From the NCBI GenBank assembly GCA_034506175.1, contig JAPDQB010000004.1:83894-147893 (forward strand): 64,000 bases of DNA, read 5' to 3'. This DNA comes from a candidate division KSB1 bacterium (lineage in GTDB: Bacteria > Zhuqueibacterota > Zhuqueibacteria > Zhuqueibacterales > Zhuqueibacteraceae). Made by a program: the position numbers and the translations under genes. How positions within the stretch are numbered: the stretch's first letter is position 1; every line of letters begins with the position of its first letter. The notes under the pieces are model-generated. The model saw only the letters and a program-made list of their open reading frames with translations, was not told the DNA's origin and made no database searches. Shown here in pieces: positions 16,432 through 26,463 of the stretch.

Positions 16432-16465
16432 AAAAAGGCAACTCCAAGAGTTGCCTTTTTCATTT
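16432..16465 (+). terminator. Rho-independent terminator after tRNA-Ala
   Basis: The stem AAAAAGGCAACTC/GAGTTGCCTTTTT is perfect, with a CAA loop and a trailing T-rich run. It starts four bases after the tRNA. Confidence 0.92.
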
Positions 16466-16499
16466 TAACGGCTCGCTTGCGGTGCCGAAACCGACGGCC

Positions 16500-18846
16500 T
16501 TATTTGATAAACAAAAGCCGCTGCACCCGCCGAACCTCACCAGCTTGCAAAACGGAAAAATAAAGGCCGCTGGGCAAATTCGTTGCATCGAACACCGCCG
16601 TATGCAACCCGGCGCCGCGTCGCGCATGAACGAGTGTGATGACTTCTTCGCCGGCGACATTATAAACTTTCAGTGTGACGTCCGTTTCCTTTGGCAAAGT
16701 AAAACTTATGCTCGTGCGCGTGTTGAACGGCGGAGGCCCGAAGGGATTGGGAAAATTGGGATGCAATTGAATTTCACTGGGGAGCGTTTCCGCGGGTTGC
16801 ATGAATTGCCCCACATCGGTTTTGGGAATCGCCGCGGCACAGCCACAGCCATTGATTTCAGCTTCTTTGATGTAGTATCGCGAACTGTTGGGTTTGGTCA
16901 TGTACACGCGAAATTTTTGCGCACACGTGAGCGGAAAATTGAAAATCGAAGTGCTGCTGCTGTTATTCGTCTGGCTAAAAAGCGTGACCCAACTCGAGGT
17001 CGCAACGTTCCAATATTGAAAGGCAAAATCCTTGGCGCGATTGCTGCCGTCCCAGCGGATGGAGGCATTATCCGTTTCGTAAACAGCACCCAAGTCAATT
17101 TCCAGCCACTGAACGCCGCCGCTCGAGCTTTTCCAGATTGTGCTGGTGCTGCCGTCCACCGCGTAGCTGGGCGGGTAACCGCTGCGTGATGACGAGGGGT
17201 CGCCAATTTGCCGAGCGCGACATTTTCCGGGGTGCAATTATTGACGGTGATATAGTTGCTTTTGGTTTCCGCATCTGTTCCGCAGACATTCGTGACGGTC
17301 AATGTCACGGTATACGTTCCTGCGGCAGCGTATTGATGCGAGGGATTTTTCGCCGTCGAAGTATTGCCATCGCCAAAATTCCACAACCACGCTGTCGGCA
17401 CGCCAGTCGATTGATCCGTAAAATTGACGGTTAGCGGCGAACCGCCCGAGGTGGGCACGCCGGCAAATGCGGCTGCCGGCATGTCGGAGGCGGTGATAAA
17501 GGCTGTCTTTGTTGCGGTATGGGTGCAAGTTGCCGAGCTCACGGTCAACTGAACCGTGTAAGTTCCGCTTGTCGTGTAAGTATGTGAAGGATTTTGTAAC
17601 GCCGAGGTATTGCCATCGCCGAAATTCCAAGACCACAACGTTACCGGGCCGGCGGACTGGTCGGTGAAATTCACGGTGACTGGCGCGCAACTGGTGGTGA
17701 TATTGGAGGAGAAATTCGCGGTTACGTCGCAATTCACCTCGTCGGGACAAATTTTCAAATAAGTTTTCGCGATATCTTCCCATGCGATCAAACCGAAATT
17801 CTTTGTGCTGCTGTTGTGCTTGGCAAGAAAGCCGAAAGGAAAATTCGGGCCGGCCGGGCGATTGGTCACGTCCAAACCATCGGTGCCGCCGATGTTCGGC
17901 GTGTAAATGGTGTCACTAACGTGTGGCTGTGAGGATTACCGGGATCGCCTTCGCGACGATAAACTTTGACGCGGTTGTTTCCCTGGCTGGAAAGTAAAAT
18001 ATAACCTGTGCCGTCGGCGCAGCCATAGATGCCCAAACCTTCGCGGTCGGATTCAATGCCATCGGCATGCGCAAAAACCGCGAGACGGGCATTGCCCATG
18101 GCCGGATCGGCGTAAAACTTATGCACGCAGCAATCCTCTTCGGCGATGTAAACATACCCGAGCTGGTCATCGGCCACCATGCCTTCCGAATGCTTGCCGT
18201 TTACCTCGCCGCCGAATGATCGCACGAACACGGCTTTGACTTGCCCGGCGCCGTTGTCCAGCAATTGATACTGGTTCAGAACGCCGGACACCCCGCCATT
18301 GCTGTTGACAAATGCATACATCGCGCCGTCGCTGGCGCGGCGATAAAGACAAACACCATAAGGCTCTTTCACCTGCGGCGTGGCAGCGCCGCCGGCGGCT
18401 GTAATGTCGCTGAGCGTGCGCGTGTTCGGGTCGATTTTGAAAATCACCAGGCGGCTCGGGCTCTGAGCGCCGACGACATAAATATCAACCGGTGCGCCGC
18501 CGACTTCCATTCCGTAGCGCACATCACCGTTGTTCGGCGTCCTCGAAACTGAAACCCGCTGTAGTTGTTGACCATTCATATCCCACACATAGACAAAATT
18601 GCCGGTTTTGTCGGTGCCGATCACAAGGCTCAGCGCCGGATTCGTCGGATGAATCCAGATCGCCGGATCGTCGGCATCGCCGGAGACCGCGCCGGTGTTG
18701 ACGCGCGCATTGGCGGTAATTTCAGCGGGGATGGTTTGCGCCTGTGGCGCAGCCGCCGGCATGAAAACAATCATACCAAAAATTAAACAATGGAACAACG
18801 GCTTTATGGATGACTTGCGTTTCGGGGCTGAATGTGAGGGTCTCAT
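16500..18846 (-). pseudogene. Secreted 3-phytase with PKD, F5/8C and sorting tail, twice frameshifted
   Basis: Three minus-strand frames together make one ~780-residue protein. The first has a signal peptide and a beta-propeller phytase domain (DADDPAIWIHP, GKHSEGMVADDQLGYVYIAEE, DREGLGIY). The second resumes the phytase end (GTDGLDVTNRP) and carries two PKD domains (WSWNFGDGNTS, WLWNFGDGNTS). The third has an F5/8C (discoidin) domain (SGYPPSYAVDGSTSTIWKSS) and a C-terminal tail (HPNFPNPFGPP ... LKVYNVAGEEV) like those of FCB secreted proteins. Frames change near 17895 (after HTLV) and near 17200 (after LGKLA). The ATG at 18846 is used because GGAGAAG lies before it. It is either a recent pseudogene or two assembly indels; the intact protein would release phosphate from phytate. 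Confidence 0.85.
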
Positions 18847-19094
18847 ATTCTTCTCCACAAGATGAAAGGCCTGCCTGCTTGATTTGATCGTTTCACATCA
18901 CGACCCATCCCGCATACTATTTAAAAAAATTTTCGGCAAATAAACAACAAAAACCTTTGTCAACCGACCGGTTATTCGAAGTGAACGTTCTGTGAGCACA
19001 AAAAAATTTCTGAAAACCTTGACTTTGCCCCGCAAGCTTTATAGATTGTTTAAAGATTTTAACCTGAAAATGACGCCATTCAAATCACAACCTG

Positions 19095-19436
19095 ATGACT
19101 GAACCGAAGCAAAAAGCGCGGGCGCTCGTGCTGGCTTTTCTGTTGCTGGCTGCCAACCTGACCGCGGGGTTGGCGCACCATCATTTTGTGCCGCCTCTGG
19201 TAAAGAATTCAAACGGCCAAACTGAAACCATCGACGCCAAAATAACCAGCGGCCCGCAACGTTGCTGTGCGTGTCTTTTTGCCAGTGAAAATCAGGCTGT
19301 TCATTTCAGTTGTGGCGACCTCGCTGCGCCCCCACCCCTCGTTTTTGTCAAACCATCTTCGCTCCAGCTTTTTATCTCGTTCATTCAAAGTACTTGCCGA
19401 AACCGCGCGCCGCCAGCTTGGAACCAACTTTCCTGA
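19095..19436 (+). CDS. Small exported hypothetical protein upstream of the metal-uptake genes
   Basis: 113 residues with an N-terminal signal or membrane segment (ALVLAFLLLAANLTAGLAHHHF) and a CCAC motif in the middle. Histidine and cysteine in a small exported protein beside a metal transporter suggest metal binding, but no family is certain. It precedes the outer-membrane gene by about 100 bases and could be in the same operon. Confidence 0.5.
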   Translation: MTEPKQKARALVLAFLLLAANLTAGLAHHHFVPPLVKNSNGQTETIDAKITSGPQRCCACLFASENQAVHFSCGDLAAPPPLVFVKPSSLQLFISFIQSTCRNRAPPAWNQLS

Positions 19437-19535
19437 ACAAAAGCAATTTCAAAAAAACTTCTTCGAATACATCAAACTTGGTTGGAGAAAAGCCTTCTCG
19501 CTCCTCGTTTTACATCCTTGATGGAGAATTGGTCC

Positions 19536-20654
19536 ATGTTCCAACAAAACTGGCGGCAAATTCTTTTCAGCCTTTTCTCATTCGTTATTGCATTCATCCC
19601 AGCGCGAGAGCTGCAGGCGCAGGCGCCGGCCGGCCGTTCGGCCGCGAGCTTGAATCCGGCTATCAGCGTTATCGGCACGTTTCTCGGCACGGCGGCCAGC
19701 GCCGAGGCTTTTAGGAAAAACATCGATCTCGGCCTGCACGAAGCCGAGTTTTCCTTTCAAGCTTATGTCGATCCGTACGCCAAAGCCGATTTCTTCGTGG
19801 CGTTTGGACGCCACGGCAGCAATCCGCTGGCGGCAGAGGGCGAAGAAGGCGGCCTCGAACCGGCTCTCGAAGAGGCGTATCTCACCGCGCTTTCGCTGCC
19901 GTATTCACTCAAAGTCAAAGCCGGAATTTTCCGCAGCGCTTTTGGCAAGCTGAATCTCAGCCATCCTCATGCTTATCCGTTCGCCGATCTGCCGGCGGCA
20001 TACGTCAATTTCCTCGGCGACGAAGGGCTTTCCGACGCCGGGGTTTCGATCAATTGGCTGGTGCCGAATCCGTTTCATTATTTTCAAGAGTTGACTTTCG
20101 AATTTACCTCTGCCAGCGCCGAGAGCAGAAGTTTTGCGAAAGCCGCCGGCAACAAATTTCTCTACCTCGCCCATCTGAAAAATTTTTTTGATCTCACTGA
20201 AAACGCCACACTGGAAATCGGCTTGAGCGGCGCGTTCGGACCGAATGATCTTGACGGTCACATCACTAAGCTCGGCGGCCTTGATTTTACTTACAAATGG
20301 AAACCGCTGCGGCGCAACCGTTACCAATCATTTACTTTGATGGCTGAGACCATCTTCAATCATCGCCACGAAGCCGGCGGTGCGCGCGTCAAGAGCAAGG
20401 GCTTTTACGGTTTTGCCAATTATCAACTTGCCAAACGCTGGTTTCTCGGCGGCCGCTATGATTACGCCGAATTTCCCGAAAGCGGCGAGCGCCACGATCG
20501 TGCGGTCTCCGGCGTGTTGGGATTTTACGCCACCGAATTTCAAAAATTCGAATGGCAATTGGGCCGCATCAAGCCAGCCGGGCAGGACGGCTATTTTCAA
20601 ATTCTATTGCGCGGCGTGTTTGTGATTGGGGCGCATGGCGCACACGAGTATTAG
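19536..20654 (+). CDS. Outer-membrane beta-barrel protein linked to metal uptake
   Basis: 372 residues: signal peptide (ILFSLFSFVIAFIPARELQA) and then alternating amphipathic strands typical of a porin-like barrel (ADFFVAFGRHG, LKVKAGIFRSAFGKLN, WFLGGRYDYAEF, FEWQLGRI), ending GVFVIGAHGAHEY rather than in a classical aromatic residue. The start is ATG 19536 because GGAG lies nine bases before it; the frame opens earlier at 19482. Its place just before the metal-binding protein gene suggests it passes the metal through the outer membrane. Confidence 0.75.
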   Translation: MFQQNWRQILFSLFSFVIAFIPARELQAQAPAGRSAASLNPAISVIGTFLGTAASAEAFRKNIDLGLHEAEFSFQAYVDPYAKADFFVAFGRHGSNPLAAEGEEGGLEPALEEAYLTALSLPYSLKVKAGIFRSAFGKLNLSHPHAYPFADLPAAYVNFLGDEGLSDAGVSINWLVPNPFHYFQELTFEFTSASAESRSFAKAAGNKFLYLAHLKNFFDLTENATLEIGLSGAFGPNDLDGHITKLGGLDFTYKWKPLRRNRYQSFTLMAETIFNHRHEAGGARVKSKGFYGFANYQLAKRWFLGGRYDYAEFPESGERHDRAVSGVLGFYATEFQKFEWQLGRIKPAGQDGYFQILLRGVFVIGAHGAHEY

Positions 20655-20684
20655 AGTTACCTGAAAAGGAGAAAATGGAGACTT

Positions 20685-20740
20685 ACCGGTCACTTGAATT
20701 TGTCAAACGCCATGAATTTTCGTCACAAAAAGTGACCGGT
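20685..20740. promoter_or_regulatory. Perfect inverted repeat before the metal-binding protein gene
   Basis: ACCGGTCACTT (20685-20695) and AAGTGACCGGT (20730-20740) are exact reverse complements, separated by 34 bases. They lie 58 bases before the start of the binding-protein gene. They could be a paired operator, for instance for a metal-responsive repressor, or the stem of a leader RNA. A Zur-type AT-rich box is not seen. Confidence 0.5.
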
Positions 20741-20798
20741 CGGTGACTTTACGGATGCGCGCGTAAAAATTAAACGTTCAACACAAGGAAATCAGATC

Positions 20799-21755
20799 AT
20801 GTTGAAAATTCCAAATAAATTTGCAAGCCCGCTCATTATTCTTTTGTTGATCAGCGTCTCCGCTGTTGCCGGCGAAAAACTCAACGTCGTCACGACGTTG
20901 ACGGATTTTGCCGATATTGCCAAACAGATCGGCGGCGACAAAGTCGAGGCGTTCGCCATCGCCAAGGGTTATCAGGACCCGCATTTCGTCGATCCCAAGC
21001 CGAGCTACATCATTAAATTGCAAAAGGCTGATTTGTTCGTGCACGGCGGGATGGATTTGGAAAGCGGTTGGGTGCCGCCGCTGCTGGAGGGCGCGCGCAA
21101 TGCGAACATTTTGCCGGGCGCAAAAGGTCATGTCGACGCTTCAAAGGGTGTCCATTTGCTGGAAGTTCCCAGCGGCGATCCGGCGCAGTTGCGGGCGCAG
21201 GGCGATATTCACATTTACGGCAATCCGCATTACTGGCTCGATCCCGTGCGCGGCAAACAAATCGCGGAAAATATCTGCGCCGCGCTCTCGCGCCTGCAGC
21301 CGCAAAATGAAGCCTATTTCAAAAGCAACCTCGAGGCCTTCACTAAAAAGATCGATGCAAAAGTCGCAGAGTGGCAGGCGCTCATGCAGCCTTATAACGG
21401 CGTCAAGATCGTGGCGTTTCATAACAGCTGGCCCTATTTCGATGAACGCTTTGGCTTCGACATCGTCGCCTTCATCGAGCCCAAGCCCGGCATCCCGCCG
21501 ACGCCGAAACATCTGGCTGCCGTCATCGACCAAATGAACCAAATCGGCGTGAAGGTGATCATCGTCGAGCCGTATTACAGCAAAGACCCTTGCAATCTGG
21601 TCGCTTCCAAAACCGGCGCGAAAGTTCTGGAACTGGCCACCGCGGTTGACGGCGCGCCGGAAGTCAAGAGCTATCTCGACGTGTTTGATTACAATCTTAA
21701 AAAACTCATCGCGGCGTTTCAGCAAATCGCCGAAGCGGGCAATAACGGCAAATAA
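20799..21755 (+). CDS. Metal ABC transporter substrate-binding protein (ZnuA-like)
   Basis: Periplasmic cluster A-I binding protein of 318 residues with a cleavable signal (PLIILLLISVSAVAGEK). The expected metal ligands are visible: His in YQDPHFVDPKP, His in GNPHYWLDP, His in FHNSWPYF, and the acidic IVEPYYSKDP. There is no long His-rich loop, so Zn and Mn are both possible. The permease gene begins 12 bases after the stop, so the two are co-transcribed. Confidence 0.9.
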   Translation: MLKIPNKFASPLIILLLISVSAVAGEKLNVVTTLTDFADIAKQIGGDKVEAFAIAKGYQDPHFVDPKPSYIIKLQKADLFVHGGMDLESGWVPPLLEGARNANILPGAKGHVDASKGVHLLEVPSGDPAQLRAQGDIHIYGNPHYWLDPVRGKQIAENICAALSRLQPQNEAYFKSNLEAFTKKIDAKVAEWQALMQPYNGVKIVAFHNSWPYFDERFGFDIVAFIEPKPGIPPTPKHLAAVIDQMNQIGVKVIIVEPYYSKDPCNLVASKTGAKVLELATAVDGAPEVKSYLDVFDYNLKKLIAAFQQIAEAGNNGK

Positions 21756-21767
21756 ACCGGAGCGCGC

Positions 21768-22622
21768 ATGTTTGAAATGTTCAACCTGTCATTCATGGTG
21801 CAGGCTTTTATTGCCTGCGTCATGATGGGTTTGATTTTGAGTTATCTCGGCATCCACGTCGTTGGCCGGGGCATTGTGTTTGTGGATTTGGCGCTCGGCC
21901 AAATTTCGTCATTGGGCGTGGCGTTCGCGGATTATATCGGCTACGGCAAGGTTTGGGTACCCATTGTTTTCACGCTGAGCGGCGCCTTGTTGCTCTCGTT
22001 CCTTCACATCAAAGACCGGCGCTTGAAATTGGAAGCGATCATCGGCATTATTTACGCCATCGCTTCCGCCTTTACGGTGTTGTTGATTTCCAAAACGCCG
22101 CATGGCGAGGCCGATATTTCGGAGGTTTTGTTTGGCCACATCCTGGCGGTGACGGCGGCCGACATGCGCAACATGGCCATCGTTTTCACCGGGCTGGCGA
22201 TCCCGCATGCCGTTTTTTTCAAACAAATTTTTCGCCTCACGGAAAAACTGGAAGACGAGCAGACGCCGAGTTTTACGCTGCGCGAGCGCCTGTGGAATTT
22301 CTTTTTTTATCTTTCGATCGGTCTGGCGATTGTCTTTGCCGTTCGCGCCGGCGGCGTGCTGCCGGTGTTTTCTTATTTGGTGATCCCGCCGGTTACCGCG
22401 GTTTTGGTGGCCCGCTCAAAACTTCTCGTCGTGCTCATTACTTTTTTCAATGCGATTGTCGCCAGCCTGTTCGGGCTTTACGTTTCATATACTTTCGATT
22501 TCCCAACCGGCGCCTCGATTGTCGCGGTTTTCGGCGTGATGTTCGCCGGCGCCGGAATTTTGCGCCTGCTCCGCGGCCGATTGACAAAAGCTGGCCGGGA
22601 AAATGACCTGAGCAAAGCATGA
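21768..22622 (+). CDS. Metal ABC transporter permease (ZnuB-like, ABC-3 family)
   Basis: 284 residues with eight or so hydrophobic helices. Family-typical segments include IHVVGRGIVFVDLALGQISS near the N-terminus and GGVLPVFSYLVIPPVTAVLV in the second half, where the cytoplasmic ATPase should dock. It overlaps the MBL gene by four bases. No ABC ATPase (ZnuC) gene is adjacent, so the energising subunit must be encoded elsewhere. Confidence 0.9.
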   Translation: MFEMFNLSFMVQAFIACVMMGLILSYLGIHVVGRGIVFVDLALGQISSLGVAFADYIGYGKVWVPIVFTLSGALLLSFLHIKDRRLKLEAIIGIIYAIASAFTVLLISKTPHGEADISEVLFGHILAVTAADMRNMAIVFTGLAIPHAVFFKQIFRLTEKLEDEQTPSFTLRERLWNFFFYLSIGLAIVFAVRAGGVLPVFSYLVIPPVTAVLVARSKLLVVLITFFNAIVASLFGLYVSYTFDFPTGASIVAVFGVMFAGAGILRLLRGRLTKAGRENDLSKA

Positions 22623-23383
22623 CCCGCTGTCAAGAATTTCTTCCCGGCTTGCTGCTCACCGAAGTGACGTTGGATGATTTCAGCGTGCGCGGCGCGGTGA
22701 TCATCGGCAGCCAGCGCCTGGTCGTCTGGGACAGTCTCTCGCACCCGCGCGACATGCAGCCGCTGCAGGCTTTATTGGCGGGAAAAAATTGGATGCTGGT
22801 TTACAGCCATGCGGACTGGGATCACGTTTGGGGCACGGCGGGCCTGCCTTATCACAATCAAACCATCATCGCTCACCGCAATTGTCGGGCGCGTTTTTCA
22901 GAAGATCTTCCCCTCGAACTGGAGGACAAACGGCGATCACAACCGAAGCTTTGGAACGAGGTGATTTTGATTCCACCCACCGTGACTTTCGAGCATCAGT
23001 TGTGGTTAGATTTGGGAAGCGTCACTTTGCATTTGTGCCATTTGCCCGGCCACACGCTCGACTGCATTGTGGGCTTTGTGCCGGAATGGGGAGTTTTACT
23101 GGCGGGCGATGCCGTGGAAACGCCGCTGCCGGTGATCAATGCGGACAGCCCCATCGTGGAATGGATTGCGGGGTTGCAACGCTGGGAGCAAGATGGCCGC
23201 CTGCAACACGTGATTCCCAGCCACGGCATCATCGGCGGCCGCGAGCTGCTGTGGCAAAATATCGATTATCTGCAAAATCTGCGAAACGGTATTCCCCCCC
23301 AATTGCCTGAAAAATTGGACAAGTTCTACCGCGAGACCCATCAAAAAAATTGGCAACATAACGCCATCACACGGCGACTTTAA
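22619..23383 (+). CDS. MBL-fold metallo-hydrolase
   Basis: 254 residues of the metallo-beta-lactamase fold. Metal motifs are SHADWDHVWG (first His of HxHxDH replaced by Ser), GHTLDCIVG, the bridging Asp in LLAGDAVETP and a late SHG. The start overlaps the permease stop (ATGA), so it is in the metal-uptake operon and may depend on the imported metal. The substrate is unknown. Confidence 0.85.
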   Translation: MTRCQEFLPGLLLTEVTLDDFSVRGAVIIGSQRLVVWDSLSHPRDMQPLQALLAGKNWMLVYSHADWDHVWGTAGLPYHNQTIIAHRNCRARFSEDLPLELEDKRRSQPKLWNEVILIPPTVTFEHQLWLDLGSVTLHLCHLPGHTLDCIVGFVPEWGVLLAGDAVETPLPVINADSPIVEWIAGLQRWEQDGRLQHVIPSHGIIGGRELLWQNIDYLQNLRNGIPPQLPEKLDKFYRETHQKNWQHNAITRRL

Positions 23384-23482
23384 CCGGGCATTGACCACCG
23401 CTTTTTTACTCGGTATTCTCTCCTGATGTTAAATGGTGTCGAGAATTGACAAAGTTGTTTCAAAATTTAATTCTCATAATGT

Positions 23483-24697
23483 TCAAATTACTTGCTGCTG
23501 TCTAAGTTGAATGATCTCCTCGTCGTTCAGTTCTAATATTTCACACAAAATCTCATCCGTATGCTGCCCCAACAGCGGCGGGGGCAATTGAATGCGCGCC
23601 GGCGTCGCGGAGAATTTGGGCGCCGGGCCGAGAAATTTCAGCGGCTCGCCGCTGGGATGCCTCACTTCCACAATCATCTCTCGCGCCGCGACCTGCGGCT
23701 CGGCCAGCGCCTGCGCGATGGTGTTGACCGGCCCGGCCGGAATGCCGGCGGCGGTGAGCTGCGCAACCCAGTCGGCGGTCGGGCGTTGCAGAAAAATTTT
23801 TTCCAAAATTTCCACGACGGTTTTGCGGTTCTTGACGCGGCCGGCGTTGGTTTGAAAACGCGCGTCATGCGCCAAGGCCGGCAGCTCAAGCAGCTCACAC
23901 AAGCGCCGAAATTGGCCGTCGTTTCCCACGCCCAGCGCCAAAAATCCATCCGCGGTTTTAAACGTTTGATACGGCACGATGTTCGGATGCGCATTGCCGT
24001 ACCGACGGGGCGGCTCGCCGGAGACGAGGTAATTCATCGTGGCGCTGGCGAGCCAGGAAAGTTGCGCATCGAACAAGGCGATGTCGATGAACTGCCCCTC
24101 GCCGCTGCACTGGCGATGCAGCAGCGCCGCGAGAATGGCGCTTTGCGCGTACAAGCCAGTGACGATGTCCGCGACCGCCACGCCGGCTTTGTACGGTTCG
24201 CCGTCCGGCTCGCCTGTAATACTCATCAAGCCACTCTGCGCCTGAATGATAAAATCGTAACCCGGCCGCGGCGCCAGCGGCCCGGTTTGGCCGTAACCGG
24301 TGATCGCGCAGTAAATCAAGCGCGGATTGATGGCGCGCAAATCCGCATAGCCGAGTCCCCATTTCGCCATCGCGCCGACTTTGAAATTTTCCACCAACAC
24401 GTCGCTTTGCGCCGCCAGTCGCCGAATCAGCGCGCGCCCGGCCTCCACCTGCAAATTGATCGTCACGCTTTTCTTATTGCGATTGCAGGAGAGATAATAC
24501 GCCGACTCGCCGTGAAACCACGGCGGCCCCCAGTGCCGGGTGTCATCGCCTTTGCCTGGTTGCTCGATTTTAATCACTTCGGCGCCGAGATCGCCGAGCG
24601 ACTGCGTGCAAAACGGCCCAGCCAAAACGCGCGACAGATCGAGAATGCGGAGGCCGTCCAGGCAGCCGGAATGGGTTTGTGGCATTGAAGTTTCCAT
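23483..24697 (-). CDS. CaiB/BaiF-family (class III) CoA transferase
   Basis: 404 residues from METSMPQTH (an alternative ATG at 24685 has a better-spaced GGA). It shows the interlocked-dimer CoA-transferase pattern: LDGLRILDLSRVLAGPFCTQ, LGAEVIKIEQPGKGDDTR, SVTINLQ, DVLVENFK, YGQTGP, and IDIALFDAQ, whose Asp is the likely acyl-carrying residue. Such enzymes move CoA between carboxylic acids. The acid cannot be named and no pathway neighbour helps. The long upstream in-frame extension to 25093 is a shadow of the divergent gene. Confidence 0.9.
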   Translation of the reverse strand: METSMPQTHSGCLDGLRILDLSRVLAGPFCTQSLGDLGAEVIKIEQPGKGDDTRHWGPPWFHGESAYYLSCNRNKKSVTINLQVEAGRALIRRLAAQSDVLVENFKVGAMAKWGLGYADLRAINPRLIYCAITGYGQTGPLAPRPGYDFIIQAQSGLMSITGEPDGEPYKAGVAVADIVTGLYAQSAILAALLHRQCSGEGQFIDIALFDAQLSWLASATMNYLVSGEPPRRYGNAHPNIVPYQTFKTADGFLALGVGNDGQFRRLCELLELPALAHDARFQTNAGRVKNRKTVVEILEKIFLQRPTADWVAQLTAAGIPAGPVNTIAQALAEPQVAAREMIVEVRHPSGEPLKFLGPAPKFSATPARIQLPPPLLGQHTDEILCEILELNDEEIIQLRQQQVI

Positions 24698-24794
24698 TGC
24701 AGAGTTGAAATAAAGTTTAAGGTTTTTTATGGTCAAAGTCAAATGGTAATAAGTTGCGCTTGATTTTCTAAATGAAGCGCTGTATTTTGTAAAT

Positions 24795-26186
24795 ATGCTA
24801 GGACGATTCCTGCAAATTTTGCCGCCGCTTTTCTTTTTATCGTTTTTCCGCGTTGCCGCCGCGCAGCAACTGCCCTCCCCGAATTTTTCCAAAATACTTT
24901 TTTCACGCGCCACAACGCTCAAAAAAAACTGGGAAAAGAATTTCACGCTTCCGCAGCCCGGGCATGTGATCGCGCACTTGCAAATCAGCAGCGACACGGA
25001 TTGGGAAGACCCGAAGCTTCCGGCGGCGCTGCTGGAAGTGACAGTTGACGAGCGTTTGGCCTCGCATCTGGTGACGTTCATGGGGCGCGCCAAAGCCGGC
25101 CACCCCTATGCCGTTCATCTCGGTTTTCTCACCGCGGGACCGCATGAGCTGGCGTTGCAACGCGCCGATTCAGCCGATGCCAGCGTTAAACTCCATCACG
25201 CGCGCCTGGATGTTTATTATGCCAACCATGCGTTTTATCCGGTGCTCGCTCACGCGCCGATCATTTTTGGCCGCTCGCGCCGCCACAGCAAGACGGCAGA
25301 TGCACACGGCAGTTGGCTCGATCCTGATATGCGATTCTCCGATGTGCCGCTGCTGATGGCTTATGAAAAACGCGAATTGCCCTCCGGCCATGAATTGAAA
25401 TACACCATCTTTTTTAGCAACGAAAACGGCGGCACCCCGCCTCCGGGCTTGTTGCATTTGTGGGGGCGTTATACCGACATCGAATGGGCGTATCGCGTGG
25501 AGTTGGAGTCAAACGGCCAGCGCCGGCACGACTTCTTTCAAGGCAGGAATCATCAGGAATTTTCTTACCTCGGCGGTTTTGAAAACGAACAGCCACTGCT
25601 GCAAGTGGCGACATTGAACAATATGTTTTCCGACTCGTTGACCACGCCACGGCGTTTTGCGCTGCCGCCGGTTTTTGCGATTCCGCCCGACGGCCTGCGC
25701 GAAAGCGTGATGCTGGACGCGCCGTGGACCTGGCGGGTGAGCGCGAAGGAAGCTCGCCGCGAACAACGTTTGAACCCGCATCCGACGGACACGACTCGCA
25801 TCGCGGATTTGCGGCGCTACCTTTTTATTCAGTTCATTGCCGAACCCGAAACGTTGGGCACAGAAGCCGGCGGTTATTTTGTTGCCAAATTCAAAAACGA
25901 TCCGAACGAATATGCCTCAAATTTGGGGCATGCGCGTCTGATCATTCGCAGCGACAAAACGATGGCCCGCCAAACCGCCATTCCGCTTCCGTCCGGCATG
26001 GAAGCGGATGCTTTGCAATCGCTCGAATTTGTTGCTGATCCTCAGGGTGCAAGTGTGATTTTAAAAAACGTTGCGCGGCTCTTTACGCTCGGTAGCGATG
26101 ATCAACCCCGCCTCTGGAAAGAAAATTGGCGTGGCCTTCTGCGCCTGACGGCGGGACAACGCGCCGTGATTCTTGAAAACCAGTAA
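24795..26186 (+). CDS. Secreted protein of unknown function
   Basis: 463 residues with a clear signal peptide (FLQILPPLFFLSFFRVAAAQQ). The rest is beta-rich, with no domain I can name. Visible blocks are HAFYPVLAHAPIIFGRSRR (start of a second domain), LKYTIFFSNENGG and LHLWGRYTDIEWAYRVEL. The first ~130 residues look like a carbohydrate-binding or jelly-roll module. It stands alone between a CoA transferase and the sugar-transport block. Confidence 0.7.
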   Translation: MLGRFLQILPPLFFLSFFRVAAAQQLPSPNFSKILFSRATTLKKNWEKNFTLPQPGHVIAHLQISSDTDWEDPKLPAALLEVTVDERLASHLVTFMGRAKAGHPYAVHLGFLTAGPHELALQRADSADASVKLHHARLDVYYANHAFYPVLAHAPIIFGRSRRHSKTADAHGSWLDPDMRFSDVPLLMAYEKRELPSGHELKYTIFFSNENGGTPPPGLLHLWGRYTDIEWAYRVELESNGQRRHDFFQGRNHQEFSYLGGFENEQPLLQVATLNNMFSDSLTTPRRFALPPVFAIPPDGLRESVMLDAPWTWRVSAKEARREQRLNPHPTDTTRIADLRRYLFIQFIAEPETLGTEAGGYFVAKFKNDPNEYASNLGHARLIIRSDKTMARQTAIPLPSGMEADALQSLEFVADPQGASVILKNVARLFTLGSDDQPRLWKENWRGLLRLTAGQRAVILENQ

Positions 26187-26435
26187 CCTGCCTGCGAAAT
26201 CTCTGCGTCTGCAAAGGTCCATCTCCAAACCGCATTTTTTCTCTTTTATTGTATTCAAAAATAAGACGATTTATTGTGAAAACCATTTTGATTTAAGGTG
26301 AACAAAAACCTCCTTTCACGGCAGTTTATTCTTCCTCAACAGGCTTGTTTTACTTTTTTGGTGAACTTAATCTCAACTTTTTATTGGGAGCAAATAAAAT
26401 TTTTTCGTTTCCTATTGTCTTTAAATAAAAGCACT

Positions 26436-26463
26436 TTGATGATGCACAAAAGTTCATTATATT
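26436..26463 (+). promoter_or_regulatory. Candidate promoter of the sugar-uptake operon
   Basis: TTGATG (26436-26441), 16 bases and TATATT (26458-26463), about 93 bases before the binding-protein start. The whole 26187-26555 gap is AT-rich and otherwise holds no gene I trust; a 79-codon frame at 26298-26537 runs through this promoter. Confidence 0.5.

Noticed and set aside
16500..18846. Three separate genes for phytase, PKD protein and F5/8C protein
   Set aside because: The frames join at points where domain sequences continue without loss, so one frameshifted gene explains them better.
23483..25093. 536-residue CoA transferase with a long N-terminal extension
   Set aside because: The extension lies antisense to the start of the secreted protein gene and has no family resemblance; the domain begins at 24697 or 24685.
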